Assembly (NCBI GenBank): GCA_019925095.2
Contig: CM034397.1
Coordinates: 3,184,001 to 3,248,000, forward strand
Reading direction: 5' to 3'
Source of the DNA: Dendrolimus kikuchii
Taxonomy: Eukaryota; Arthropoda; Insecta; Lepidoptera; Lasiocampidae
Length of the DNA: 64,000 nt
The translations under genes were made by a program, and so were the position numbers. Of this stretch, positions 45,991 through 56,949 are shown one piece after another. A model generated the notes under the pieces. It was not told the origin of the DNA, did no database searches, and worked only from the letters and a program-made list of their open reading frames with translations. The number at the start of each line of letters is the position of its first letter. Positions within the stretch are counted from its first letter, which is position 1.

Positions 45991-47397
45991 TTGGAGAACG
46001 AAGTGATGGTAGATCCCTGGAGCAGCATGGACTCCTCGAATTCACCATTAACCGATTCTGGACCCTCGGCTAGCGATGACTGCACCCCTTCCACTTCAAG
46101 CGAGCCCCCTCGCGGGCTCGTTAGCGGATCTTCCCCTGTTTCTCCTGATACACGGCGTTTACCTGATCCAAAAGATACGAAACTCAAGTACATTACCAAG
46201 ACCCTAAAGACAACAGACAAGGCGCGAGCAAGAAATCTTACATTAGAGTTAGAGACCCTTGAGCCTGATCCCTTTCCACGCCGACCACATTTTCTCGACG
46301 AAGATTACCAACCGCCGTCCAAAACTAACATCGAATGTCGAATTCCAAAACCTCACTTCCTCGATCACTCACCATCGCCGGACGAATTTGATGAGCGTAG
46401 CGATATAACTAACCCAAACTTTTTGGATGACGATGTTGACGGTGACGATAGTTTATCTCAAAAGAAAGCTGGTGCTCTTCCAAAACGACCGACAAAATCT
46501 CCCTCATCTTATTCTCAGGAAGATCGACCACATAGAACTAGTTACAGGACCACACTGCATTATGGGTTGGAGAGTGCAGCTCGATCTAGTGAACGAGACA
46601 AACGAGCTTCCCAGCTTTATAGAGGAACTTGGCCTGGAGAACGTGATGTCTGGACTAGCCATGACTCTGCAAGTGTTCGCAGCTATTCCAGCAATGGATC
46701 CGCAGAAGGTCCAAGACCATCATCTAATTTAGAGAATAAAATGGAATGCGTTTGTTCCCTAATATCCCTTCTTAGTTTGTCACCAGAAAATAACGCTGAT
46801 TTGAGTGGACCTCTGTTGGAAATGAGCCGCTCAGTAGAAAGTTGTATAGCAATGAGGCAAGCTGGATGTATACCCTTATTAGTTCAATTAATTCATTCAA
46901 AAGTTCCAAGGGAAACTAGAGATCGAGCGGCGAAAGCATTACGCAATATTATTCACACTCAAACTGATGATAAAGCTGGCCGCAGAGAGGCAAGAGTGTG
47001 GAGGTTATTAGAACAAGTTAGGGAATACTGTTATATTTTAGAGGATGTAGTAGAAGCTAGAAAGGAAGGTAAGGAAGTTATAGAAGATGATAATACCAAA
47101 CATCCCAGTCAGAGCGTCGCTGCTCTGATGAAATTGTCCTTTGATGAAGAACACAGACACGTGGTGTGTCAACTTGGTGGATTGCAAGCATTAGCTGCTT
47201 TAGTTAGTGGTGACCAAGCTGCGCATGGAAGCAGAACTGATGACAATACGTGTTTAACAATGAGGAAATACGCAGGCATGACGCTAACCAATTTAACCTT
47301 CGGTGACGGGAACAATAAGTCGTTGTTGTGCTCCTTTAAAGACTTTATGTTAGCGCTCGTTGAGCAATTGGAGTCACCTAATGACGATATGAGACAG
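45991..47397 (+). CDS. Apc: Apc exon 2: acidic/Ser-rich lead and first half of the armadillo domain
   Basis: The acceptor TTTGTTTCAG ends at 45990 and the donor GTAACT starts at 47398; both ends are phase 0 (469 codons). The first ~245 residues are low-complexity, rich in Ser, Pro and Asp, with repeated PHFLD-like patches (PHFLDED, PHFLDHS, PNFLDDD). From about exon residue 246 the APC armadillo domain begins: MECVCSLISLLSLSP, then CIAMRQAGCIPLLVQLIH, RAAKALRNIIHTQ and LMKLSFDEEHRHVV, ending with YAGMTLTNLTFGDGNNKS. These match APC armadillo sequence closely. If the 29.6 kb exon were not part of the gene, ATG at 46006 (MVDPWSSMDSS) would be the next possible start. The armadillo groove binds cytoskeletal and polarity partners. 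Confidence 0.95.
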
Positions 47398-47477
47398 GTA
47401 ACTTGATTTGGAGTTATTCTATTTAAAGTACGTTCTAAAGTAACTGATAAAGTATATATGTATATTTTTTTCAACAG

Positions 47478-49440
47478 GTCACTGCTGCAGTACTCAGGAA
47501 CTTATCGTGGAGAGCGGACACTAACAGTAAACAAGTTTTAAGGGAAGTCGGCGCTGTAACAGGATTAACTAAAGCCGCAATGACATGCCAAAAAGAAGCA
47601 ACTCTTAAATCTGTTCTATCAGCTCTTTGGAATTTAACTGCCCATTGTTCGATGAACAAAGTAGCTTTATGTTCCGTCGATGGAGCCTTAGGGTTCCTAG
47701 TGGACATGCTAAGCTACAATTCACCAACCAAAACCTTGGCGATTGTGGAGAATGCAGGTGGTATTATGAGGAATGTGTCGAGTCACATTGCCGTCCGCGA
47801 AGATTACAGGCAAATTCTCCGGGAGAGAAATTGTCTTAGTGTCTTGCTGCAGCATCTGAAATCTCCAAGCTTGACAGTCGTCAGCAACTCTTGTGGGACT
47901 TTGTGGAATTTATCTGCAAGATGTCCACAAGACCAGCAGTTTCTTTGGGATCATGGGGCCGTACCAATGCTTAGAAGTTTGATACACTCGAAGCATAAAA
48001 TGATAGCTATGGGTTCTAGTGCTGCCCTTAAAAATTTACTTAATTCGAAACCTGGAAAAACACACATCATTTCTCTAGACACAACAGCCAGAAATATGAA
48101 TTTACCTGCTTTACCTACACTTGGTGCAAGAAAACAGAAGGCTTTAGAACAGGAGTTGGATCAAAACCTAGCTGAAACATGTGACAATATTGAACCAGCT
48201 ACTTCGCCAACTACGTCTAATAGAGAAGAAAAAAATTTATTTACTGCTACGGAGCGACAAATAGCCATGAGTTTAGAGAGGCATAGAATGACGTCCAGTT
48301 CTCCATTAATGGCAACTTTAACGTCACAGATATCTCTTAGCCACAGTGCTCATTTGGCTAGTTATTTAAGTTGCAGTAATACATTACTAAAAGGAGCTTT
48401 AGTTACTAGATCTGCTACAGGTAGTTCTGGAAACGTGAATAGATCTGACAGCAAAGATTCTGTTACCAGTACGCATTCCGATTCGGTATTTGAACGGGTT
48501 ATGCGTACTGGTAAAGTCCCTGTACCGACGCCCAGAAACAAGGATTTAATGAAAAGTGACGCAAATAATGAAGCGTTTAAAATATCTTCGAAACCGCTCA
48601 CAAAGGATACATACCTACGATATCCATCACAACCACCTATACCGCCTCCGAGAAGTACTACAGAGATGAGAACAAACTACACAGAATCCGGTTTTGACGT
48701 CGACCAGGATTCTTGCGACCAACCCATTGATTTCAGTAGAAAGTACTCTGAGACTAAAAGTATAGAACCTGAGGAGAAAGTAAAAGCTGAAACTAGTAAG
48801 AAATATAATAAGAAAGAGAGTCCAAGTTACGGTGATTACCAAGAAACTGATTTGGATCAGCCAACGGACTATTCCTTAAGATATGCTGAACATCAATCTG
48901 AGACTGGATCTGATATATCAGAACCGCCTGGGCCTTCGGTGCACGAAGATACAATCAAACACTTTGCTACTGAAGGCACTCCGTATGAGACGCCAATAAT
49001 ATTTTCGACGGCCACGTCAATGTCAGATCTTCGGGTAATTGGGAAAGATGCGAAGGCAAAAACAACACCGAATATAAAAGAAAATCCTGAAGCTATGACA
49101 CACTCCGATGAGAAAGATACATGTTCTATTGAAGATCCTCCAAACCACGACAACGACAGGGCAGTATTGGCCCCACAAATCTCTTCGGCATCAGAACCAA
49201 TTCCGGAAAAACGGGGAGTATTTGACACCAAATTCAGTTCTGGTATGATTAGTCCGGAGAAACCAGTGAATTACTGTGATGAGGGTACTCCAGGATATTT
49301 CTCTAGAGTGAGCTCATTGAGTAGTCTCGGTGAGCCAACGGAAGAAGATAGTTTAGCTAAGAAAAACGCTATGGCAACTATTCACGTCGAGCCGAGTCCG
49401 CCTGAAGCAAATACAAGCAACTCCGCTAAGGATAAGGAAG
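47478..49440 (+). CDS. Apc: Apc exon 3: second half of armadillo domain, 15-aa and first 20-aa repeats
   Basis: It starts after TTTTTCAACAG (phase 0) and ends before GTAAGT (phase 1). The opening VTAAVLRNLSWRAD, then SVLSALWNLTAHC, GGIMRNVSSHIA, CGTLWNLSARCPQDQ and LIHSKHKMIAMGSSAALKNL, complete the armadillo domain at about residue 756 of the assembled protein. Two beta-catenin-binding 15-residue repeats follow: QPIDFSRKYSE (~983) and QPTDYSLRYAE (~1029). Next are a 20-residue-type repeat with HFATEGTP and FSTATSMSDL (~1063), then YCDEGTPGYFSRVSSLSSL (~1166), the best 20-residue repeat, with the serines used by CK1/GSK3. The intron before this exon is only 80 bp. Confidence 0.96.
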
Positions 49441-49957
49441 GTAAGTTTACATATTCACAATTTATACTCACCAAACTGCTTTAAATTTTGTTATAATTAT
49501 CACAAAGAACATATCACTCACGACACTATTGGCTTGATTGCTTACACACTGTAATAATTGTATTCATTGCATCATAGGTCTATTTCATATTCTAGAAATT
49601 AAGATATATATCTTTTAAAATTGATATACATGTGCTTGCAAACTCAATATTTTAGGAACTCATTTGCAAACTGACGTGTAATTGAATATTCTTAATTAGG
49701 ATTTTTTAATCCACGAAAGTTTATAGGTCTGTTTAATATTTTAGTTTAATTACTAATAGCAACTCGAGCGTTATCTTATGCTTAACTATCGCTGTAGACA
49801 TGTTCTAAATTCTCTTTAGATATTGAATATATCACCCACTTTGAAAATTGTGATAGTATGTCAAATTTTCTGAAGAATATTCTTACTTTTCGGAACAATC
49901 ATTCCGATTTCCTTATTATGGGGACTGAGATGTGTGTATTGCACTGTTTCGTTCCAG

Positions 49958-50153
49958 GATCGAAAGCAGTAACCTTCGCCACGGAACCGGTAGCCATTAA
50001 TTCACAATCTGAGACCCCAGGCAAGCGAACCTCTTCTCCTTTACCGCGATTCGTAGAAGACACTCCACTCATGTTCTCCCGTTCTAGTTCTTTGGGATCG
50101 TTGCCTGAATGCTCGCAACAGGATGACCAAGGGTCCGTGCTGTCTGAAGTCAG
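49958..50153 (+). CDS. Apc: Apc exon 4: 20-aa beta-catenin-binding repeat
   Basis: It begins after GTTTCGTTCCAG with a phase-1 join (codon GGA split across the intron) and ends before GTAAGA in phase 2. It encodes FATEPVAINSQSETPGKR, then the 20-residue repeat FVEDTPLMFSRSSSLGSL followed by an acidic Gln/Asp/Glu stretch. The TPLMFSR core is that of the human APC repeat preceding the ISPSDLPDSP segment, and the next exon here carries exactly that segment. The exon is GC-richer than exons 2 and 3. Confidence 0.93.
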
Positions 50154-50620
50154 GTAAGATTATAAACAGCTTTTATTGTTCTACTAGCTGGGTGATGATT
50201 TAGTTCATGCCGCACTTGACTTTATATTCATATCTTCTAAACTCTGTAAGATATCTAAATGAACACGAAAATGTATACTAAATAAATATACATGGTATAT
50301 TTTAGCAGTTTTTAATTTTTGGCATTTATTTTGAACTCTCAGAGTTTTATTCGCATAGAAGTTAATTCATTTATACCACGAAAATATTTTTGTATCTCAG
50401 GACAAAAAATAATTATAGATTGTTAAGACTCTCAACAGGGATACAAGCTAGATTTGTATGAAGTTTAATTTTTTGTTTAGGACTTTCCATGCCATGTCCG
50501 AAAAGACAAGCAGACACAAAAAATTTAAAAGTATTATTGTAATAGTTATATTATGAAGTCCGATGTTCGCTTTTCTACTTTCTCGTCTCGGCGTCTTCAG
50601 TTTTGTTTTGTAACTTGCAG

Positions 50621-50754
50621 CCGGCTCACCTCGGGATGTATCTCTCCCAGCGAGATCCCGGACTCTCCCGGAGCCAGTGTTCCCTTATCGCCCAGGGCCA
50701 GGTGCCAGCCGCAGCCGAGGGACGACCTCACAGCTCCCTCTACACCACCGCAAG
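50621..50754 (+). CDS. Apc: Apc exon 5: ISPSEIPDSP linker segment
   Basis: It starts after TAACTTGCAG (phase 2 in) and ends CAAG before GTACAA (phase 1 out). It encodes LTSGCISPSEIPDSPGASVP and a Pro/Arg/Gln-rich tail. The ISPSEIPDSP core corresponds to ISPSDLPDSP of vertebrate APC, directly after the second 20-residue repeat, which fixes the order of the exons. The exon is about two thirds G+C, far above the flanking introns. Two overlapping frames also stay open here but do not fit the phases. Confidence 0.9.
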
Positions 50755-51184
50755 GTACAACATACTCTCATTGTGTCAATACCCAATTTTTCTGTCTTAA
50801 AACGCCATCTAGCTATCTGGCTGAGTTTGCTGGAGCCTAGGGCGGCAGATTATGTAGGGGCCAAAAAAAAAACTGTCTTACATAATCACATCACACGTAA
50901 AAACATTAAATTATGCAGTTTCTATTACTTATTCAATGTACAGTATCAATTTTAGAAGCTTATTAGGTCCAGTCACAGTGTGGACCTAATAAGAGTTGAT
51001 CCGTGGACTCCACGTAAAGACATCCAAATCCAACAGTATTTTTCACCAATTAGGTTAATTTTTCTCTAGCTTGAGTAGTAGCGTTTGACTACGGTAAGGA
51101 CAAACACATCGATCCCTCAGTTTGCAATCTACTAATTACGGAAAAAGCTGGTGTAAGTAAGACAACAGTGCACAAAGTGTACAG

Positions 51185-51418
51185 TTTTTTTTTTTTGCAG
51201 GAGTTCAGCAGACAGGCAGACGGCCCACTCGATGGAAAGCGGTTGCCGTCGCCTATGGACATTTTCAACACCAAAGGTGCTACAAATGCGCTGCTGCTCT
51301 CTTAAGGAAGACTGGAACCTGGTCACTAATGCCGGAACACAACTCAAGGTTGTTACGGCGACATACTTTAGACCAGGGGTGGTAGCCATCCAGTCGGGCA
51401 AATGCCCTACCACCTGGC
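51185..51418 (-). mobile_element. Family-A copy A10, left part of a composite
   Basis: A minus copy from the T-run to CTACCACCTGG. Its remaining 5' end is found after the plus copy, at 51667-51719 (GGCCGCCCGGCCGCAGG to CCTGCACGGACAAAA). Confidence 0.85.
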
Positions 51419-51666
51419 GAAAGAGACGACAAAACAACCCAGGTGGTAAGGAATTTGCCCGACTAGCTACAACCTCTGGTCTAGTGTATGCCGCCATAAC
51501 AACCTTGAGTTGTGTTCCGACATTAGTGACCAGGTTCCAGTCTCCCTTAAGAGAGCAGCAGCGCATTTGTAGCAACTTTGTTGTTGCAAATGTCCATAGG
51601 CGATGGTAACCGCTTTCCATCAAGTGGACCGTCTGTCTGTCTGATGATCTCCTGCAATAAAAAAAA
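51419..51666 (+). mobile_element. Family-A copy A11 inserted in opposite orientation
   Basis: It begins inside the family (AAGAGACGACAAAACAACCC), ends CTCCTGCAATAAAAAAAAGG, and replaces about 30 bp of A10. The composite lies in the intron before Apc exon 6. Confidence 0.82.
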
Positions 51667-51719
51667 GGCCGCCCGGCCGCAGGAAATTGTATTCTTTCTC
51701 CGTTCCTGCACGGACAAAA
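51667..51719 (-). mobile_element. Family-A copy A10, right part of the composite
   Basis: The 5' end of the minus copy, separated from the rest by A11. Confidence 0.8.
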
Positions 51720-51901
51720 GGTTAATTGAAATATGTCAGTTATAAGTAACAATGTGCACATCGAGTCATAGAAATGCCTAAGTGATTCGAACGTGCCCCA
51801 ACTGGCGAACAACTAAGCTACCACGGCTGATGGTACCATAATTATATTATCTCGAATTATTTTATTTAGGGAATAATCAACGGTTTTTATTATGTTTTCA
51901 G

Positions 51902-52032
51902 AGCCGAACTGCCCCGGGTCGGTGTTCGAGGAGCACGTCTCCCGTTTCGTGGTGGAACACACACCAGCCCAGTTCTCAGCTGCCACAAGTCTGTCCTCAC
52001 TAACTATTGACGATGAGCCAAAACTATCGAAG
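51902..52032 (+). CDS. Apc: Apc exon 6: 20-aa repeat
   Basis: It starts after TATTATGTTTTCAG (phase 1 in) and ends AAG before GTAACA (phase 0 out). It encodes RFVVEHTPAQFSAATSLSSL followed by TIDDEPKLSK, a recognisable 20-residue beta-catenin-binding repeat (consensus F-x-V-E-x-T-P-x-x-F-S-x-x-S-S-L-S-S-L). Ala replaces the usual Arg/Ser in the FSR-SS part, giving a variant that may bind less tightly. About 180 bp upstream the intron holds the composite family-A repeat at 51185-51720. Confidence 0.92.
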
Positions 52033-52488
52033 GTAACAATTTTTGAAAATATTGATTACCATCAGAGATGCGGGTATACGTTACTATGAATTCTAATATT
52101 ATTTACATGTAAAAGAACAAATTGCCTCTTTGAGAATTGAATCTTTAGAACATCGTTTTCAACCTGGAGGTCGCGTTTGTCGTTCTGTTAATATTAATTA
52201 ATTAATAGAGTCTGCTAAAAACCTAAGGCCTATTTACAAATCAAAAGTATAAATATACTATTAATTAAAATTTCGTAATGGAGGGGTCGTAAAACTTTTT
52301 ACTTAACTTGGGGGTCCCGACATAAAAATTGAGAAAACTATTTTCCTATTTTCTAAAGTTACAATTTTCAAGATAACAGTCATTATTGAAGCAAATAGGC
52401 TAATGTTAAACGAATATCATCATTTAAAAATAATATTGTTTAAATAAATTTTAATTACTGGTAAAAACAATAATGAATGCACCATCAA
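52033..52488. other. Apc intron 6, left part
   Basis: AT-rich; a short GGAGGTCGCG to GGGGGTCCCG block near 52168-52320 is LINE-like debris at most. Confidence 0.4.
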
Positions 52489-52809
52489 TTTTTATCCGTG
52501 CAGGAACGGAGAAAGAATACAATTTCCTGCGGCCAGGCGGCCTGTCGTAAGAGGCGACAAAACAACCCACAGCTAGGTGGTAGGGCATTTGCCCGACTGG
52601 ATGGCTACCACCCCAGGACTAAAGTATGTCGCCATAACAACCTTGAGTTGTGTTCCGGCATTAGCGACCAGGTTCCAGTCTCCCTTAAGAGAGCAGCAGC
52701 GCATTTGTAGCACCTTTGGTGTTGCAAATGTTTATAGGCGATGGTAACCGCTTTCCATCAAGTGGGCCGTCTGCCTGTCTGCTGTACTCCTGCAATAAAA
52801 ATAAAAAAA
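52489..52809 (+). mobile_element. Family-A retroposon copy A12 (full length)
   Basis: TTTTATCCGTGCAGGAACGG to CTGCAATAAAAATAAAAAAA, the least rearranged copy in the window. It sits in the intron between Apc exons 6 and 7. Confidence 0.87.
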
Positions 52810-53209
52810 TCTAACTTTTTTACTTGTACAAACTTATGATGTCATGAGTCAGTGACTTATATGAGTTGCAGCCTCATACATTTTATACGCGCGTATAAGA
52901 TCACGTTTCCTTCATTTTCACTCATAATTATAATTAAAACCTAGCTTTTCTGTGAACCCATGTTTACTTGTTAAAAACATGCTAATTATATATCCCAATA
53001 TCATTTACATTATGCAAACAGAAATTTGCACACACTATCAGCTTATGGGAGCTGGCATACGTCTAGCCGTCGCTGCATGCGGCTAGCGCAACGCGGAAGC
53101 GCACATGTTAATAGTGGCTCTATCTCGCCCGCACATCATCCGTCCCGCTCACACATCGTGCTACATATTGTACAAGCTATACAACTATTATTACTATTAA
53201 TAACGTGAT

Positions 53210-53434
53210 GCAGAAGTCGTGGAAGGCCACGACACACCTTCCATGATCAAATTGATCGTGTACTAGCAGAAGGTGATGTCAGGAGCCTTAAGAACAGACG
53301 AGCGTGCATGACAAGAGCTATGAATGTCAAAGAAGCGAGTGAGGTGTGTAAGAATAAGCCTAAATGGCGCTCTGTTGCTCGTGCCTACCCCGCAAGGGAA
53401 CTGGCGTGAAGTTATGTATGTACGTATGTGTATG
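53210..53434 (+). mobile_element. RTE-like LINE 3' fragment, copy B8, beside an Apc acceptor
   Basis: The body runs GCAGAAGTCGTGGAAGGCCA to a (TATG)n-type tail. TAATAACGTGAT at 53198-53209 is repeated at 53435-53446 (12 bp). Exon 7 of Apc starts at 53487. Confidence 0.88.
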
Positions 53435-53486
53435 TAATAACGTGATAGTTAATTACGATATTCATGGGAATTTACGCTCTTCACAG

Positions 53487-53581
53487 CCTCAACTATTGCC
53501 AAGAGTCTTGAAGGAAACAAACCCGGTGAACCAACAATCAGCAAGTCAACTAGGAGTCACTACTCGAGGTGTTGAAACTAG
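53487..53581 (+). CDS. Apc: Apc exon 7: short linker exon
   Basis: It is phase 0 in (acceptor CTCTTCACAG at 53477-53486) and phase 2 out (donor GTAAGG at 53582). It encodes 31 codons plus two bases, beginning PQLLPRVLKETNPVNQQSA, with no recognised motif. It is accepted because the splice sites are good and the phases fit both neighbours. An RTE-like insertion and its target duplication end only 40 bp before the exon, so the branch point must lie in that short gap or within the duplication. Confidence 0.78.
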
Positions 53582-54282
53582 GTAAGGCAATTTTTATAGC
53601 AATTACTAAGCTTAAAGGAAACAATGTTAAAAACAACACTTTAAACTATTAAGATGTCAAAAATTTCCAAAACATTTTGTACAAATGCAGTGCCTTTTTT
53701 TAATAGAAGATAGAACTAATTACGACTTTTAAAATGAATATGACTTACAGGGTGGCAAAATAAAGTAGAAAATAATAGAGGCGCCACTTTCGCAAAGTCC
53801 AGACTCTAGCAACTCCAATATTAGGTTAAGAATAGTTTCCGATACTTTCTAGTAATTTTTAGTACGATATCGAACATCGTGCAAGTATCAAGTTGCTTTA
53901 GTTACGACGTACGCATTTTGTCAGTATAGCCTATGATGTTTAATACTTTAATTAATAATGACTATAATTTTGTAAGCAACACACTTTTCAACACCTTGTG
54001 ATAGTTAACAGAATAATTGTTTCATTAAAAGAAGCTAAACTAAGTATTACAAACATGATCGTAGAATTCTTCAAATTCCACTAGACATTCTAGGTAAAGT
54101 TTAAAAACCACTGCTCAAGTGAAACTCGGTATTGTTACATCATTGCGTATATAGTTATTTTTAAAAAGAAAGAAAGAAAACAAGTTTATTTTTAGGACAT
54201 ATACAACAAACACATTAAAAGTAAAAATTAAATACAATAAAAAAAGAGAAAACAACCACAGAGTATCTGAAGATATACATTG
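53582..54282. other. Apc intron 7, left part
   Basis: Unique AT-rich sequence ending with an AAGAAAGAAAGAAAACAAG tract (about 54168) typical of lepidopteran repeat tails. Confidence 0.45.
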
Positions 54283-54391
54283 GCGGCCTGTGTGGTTGAG
54301 CGGGCTAAGCCTTTGCCGGCCTGCCTCACTACAACGCACAGGCTCCGGGTTCGATTCCTGGTATAGTAAATTTCGGAAACGTATTTTCTCC
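54283..54391 (+). mobile_element. tRNA-derived SINE, family C copy C3, left half
   Basis: CGGCCTGTGTGGTTGAGCGG, GGTTCGATTCCTGGTATAGT and TTTCGGAAACGTATTTTCTC, then interrupted by the RTE-like insertion. Confidence 0.85.
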
Positions 54392-54709
54392 GGGGTGAAG
54401 GTAAGGAAAGGAATGCTCCGGTGGTTCGGGCATGTGGAAAGAATGCATGATGAAAGAATGACTAAACAGATATACAATGCAAAAGTGGATGGATGCAGAA
54501 GTCGTGGAAGGCCACGACACACCTTCCATGATCAAATTGATCGTGTACTAGCAGAAGGTGATGCCAGGAGCCTTAAGGACAGACGAGCTTGCATGACAAG
54601 AGTTATGAGTGTCAAAGAGGCAAGTGAGGTGTGTAAGAATAAGCCTAAATGGCACTCTGTTGTTCGTGCCTACCCCGCAAGGGAACTGGCATGAAGTTAT
54701 GTATGTATG
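54392..54709 (+). mobile_element. RTE-like LINE 3' fragment, copy B9, nested in a SINE
   Basis: From GGGGTGAAGGTAAGGAAAGG to the (ATGT)n tail; TATTTTCTCC occurs at both edges (54382-54391 and 54710-54719). The frame GMLRWFGHVERMHDERMTKQ continues to the C-terminal stop. Confidence 0.88.
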
Positions 54710-54853
54710 TATTTTCTCCGTCATTTACTATGGTCTGGGTGTCTGGGATCGGCCCCAGAGTAGTCCGTTGTATATTACCCATAACACAAGAGTAACTTGC
54801 TTAATTTGGGGATATACAATATGTGTGTTTGATTGCCGATTATTATTATACAT
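54710..54853 (+). mobile_element. tRNA-derived SINE, family C copy C3, right half
   Basis: TATTTTCTCCGTCATTTACT onward to TGCCGATTATTATTATAC, completing the SINE started at 54283. Confidence 0.85.
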
Positions 54854-56121
54854 ATTAAGTCCTAAAAATTGGATCAAGCTCAGCAAAAATGTCGATCTGT
54901 TAGACCAACGCTGATCTTCCGCTTGATCCTAGAGCGACATCACGGCAAACTATACATTATATTATTAATAAATAATTGTATTATTGTTGTAATAAAGACA
55001 AATATTAATACTGAGTTATAACTGTGTGTGTGAACTCAGTATAATAATTATACTGAATTCAATAAATTTACAAATATTTATAAGATAAAATTCATATACA
55101 ACACATAAACATATAATAAATTTAATGACATTATACACAACATATTATTCGATAAATAAATAAAAAAACCAATTTTAGCGGATTTTAGACTCCGATCAAC
55201 GTTAACCTTTAAGATAGAACCACCACACATTTGCTGCCCGAACTGTCACACATGGCTAAATTGGGAATCACCACAAATTTGTGGTGAAATACAGATAATT
55301 GAAAGGAACGTTGAACTGATGCTTTCTCCCTCTAACTACATAGAATTTGTATTAGAATAAAAGAGACGATATTCTCTTGGTTTTGGCGCGGCAATTTTGA
55401 TGGCAGCTGGCAGCTTGTGGAAAAAAATAATATTAACAAGCGATAATGCCTGCCTATTGTTTTTACCATGACAATATTGTAATTGTGTATTTTTGAAATT
55501 GTATATTGGATGAGTACTAAAGTGTTATCTATCTATTAACATTGGTCCCTCAAAAGGGCTAAAATTAAAATAACCTTGATAAATTTGTTTTATTTATAAT
55601 TCACTGTCCTTGAGTATAGATAAAATAAACTGCCAAAGGAAAAAAAATAGTTCTCGTTCTAGACATTATGGTCAGTGGTGATGCGTTATAGGATAATAGG
55701 AGTAAGGAACACTCACTTGATTGCTGAGTTTGCTGGTTCGTATTTTGTCATTTGTATTTTTCACACGTTAAAGTACTTCAAGCGGTCGCGCGTAGCAAGA
55801 CTGGATAAATTTCTTTGACAGATGCGGAAGCGCATCGCCATAGACATAGTTTCTTCCGTTCCGTTTCTGCGTCTCGTTATGTTGTGGCGGATGGGATAGA
55901 GAAGGAAAGGACACTGGGAGGATTTTTTTTTCTTTTCGCGGTGTATATGGCGCCAACAGTCAGGTTATAAGTGAATTCATAAAGAAACATATTTTTTTTT
56001 TATATCTGTGTAAAGACATAAGACACATGTATCTATTTTTCTGGTTTTTTAAAAATTTCATCAAGGTTTAGTTTAGTTACCACCCATAATTGTATTTTTC
56101 ATGTACACCATAGTAACTTGG
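54854..56121. other. Apc intron 7, middle
   Basis: AT-rich; repeated ACCACACATTTGCTG and ACCACAAATTTGTGGTG near 55222-55290 include a small palindrome. No gene. Confidence 0.45.
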
Positions 56122-56359
56122 ACGGCCTCTGTGGGTGAGCGGCCTAATCCTTTGCCGGCCTACCTCACTGCAATGCCCTCTGCATTGCAGTGCTCCAGGT
56201 TTGATTCCTGGTATGGCAAATTTTGGAAACGAATTTTCTTATTTACTGTGGTCTGGGTGTCTGGGATCGGCCCCAGAGTAGTCCGTTGTATATTACCCAA
56301 TAACACAGGCGTACTTTGCTTAATTTGTACATATACAAATGTGTCTGACGATTATTATT
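56122..56359 (+). mobile_element. tRNA-derived SINE, family C copy C4
   Basis: ACGGCCTCTGTGGGTGAGCG to GTCTGACGATTATTATTC. A small duplication (CACTGCAATGCCCTCTGCATTGCAGTG) makes an inverted repeat just before the B box. Confidence 0.8.
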
Positions 56360-56454
56360 CACATATATATTTTATTTCCAATTTTTTTACATTTTTCTTA
56401 TAAAATATATATACATTTATTTATAAAAAAAAATATAAAAAAAACTGATCTTCG

Positions 56455-56675
56455 CCGGCAGTGAGGCCTAGGGTCCAGGCTACCGGTGGTTAAGGCTCCA
56501 GACACAGAAATCTCCTCACAATGCGGGCCGTGTCCAACAGAGCTGCCTTCAGCATCCGACCCTTCAACCAGATACCAAGCGAGAGCCTTTCAAAGTGGCG
56601 GTCAAGGCTCTTCGCTATTAGTCCATTCCCAGACTCCACTATCGGTACTATGATGATAGAGTCCAGGTTCTACAT
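56455..56675 (-). pseudogene. R4/Dong-like LINE, C-terminal fragment 1
   Basis: The minus strand reads AKSLDRHFERLSLGIWLKGR, then MLKAALLDTARIVRRFLCLE and P-stop. LDTARIVR-x-FL close to the stop is the typical C-terminal end of R4/Dong-type elements. Only about 50 codons survive. Confidence 0.55.
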
Positions 56676-56720
56676 ACATCCAATATATACATTTATTATT
56701 ATTATTATTATTTCATTTTA

Positions 56721-56853
56721 AACAGACGATCTTGCATGACAAGAGTTATGAATGTCAAAGAGGCAAGTGAGGTGTGTAAGAATAAGCCTAAATGGCACTC
56801 TGTTGTTCGTGCCTACCCCGCAAGGGAACTGGCGTGAAGTTATGTATGTATGT
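56721..56853 (+). mobile_element. RTE-like LINE 3' fragment, copy B10 (shortest)
   Basis: ACAGACGATCTTGCATGACA to (TATG)n, about 130 bp. ATTATTTCATTTTA at 56707-56720 is repeated at 56854-56867, a 14-bp duplication. Confidence 0.87.
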
Positions 56854-56949
56854 ATTATTTCATTTTATATTTATTATTTCTATTGTATGCTTTTTTAATA
56901 CAAAGCTATACTATAAAAAATACGTATTTAAAAAAATATAAAAAGTCGA

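Noticed and set aside
51132..51812. 226-codon minus-strand ORF
   Set aside because: It spans the composite family-A repeat; its apparent length is due to the repeat being read through in both orientations.
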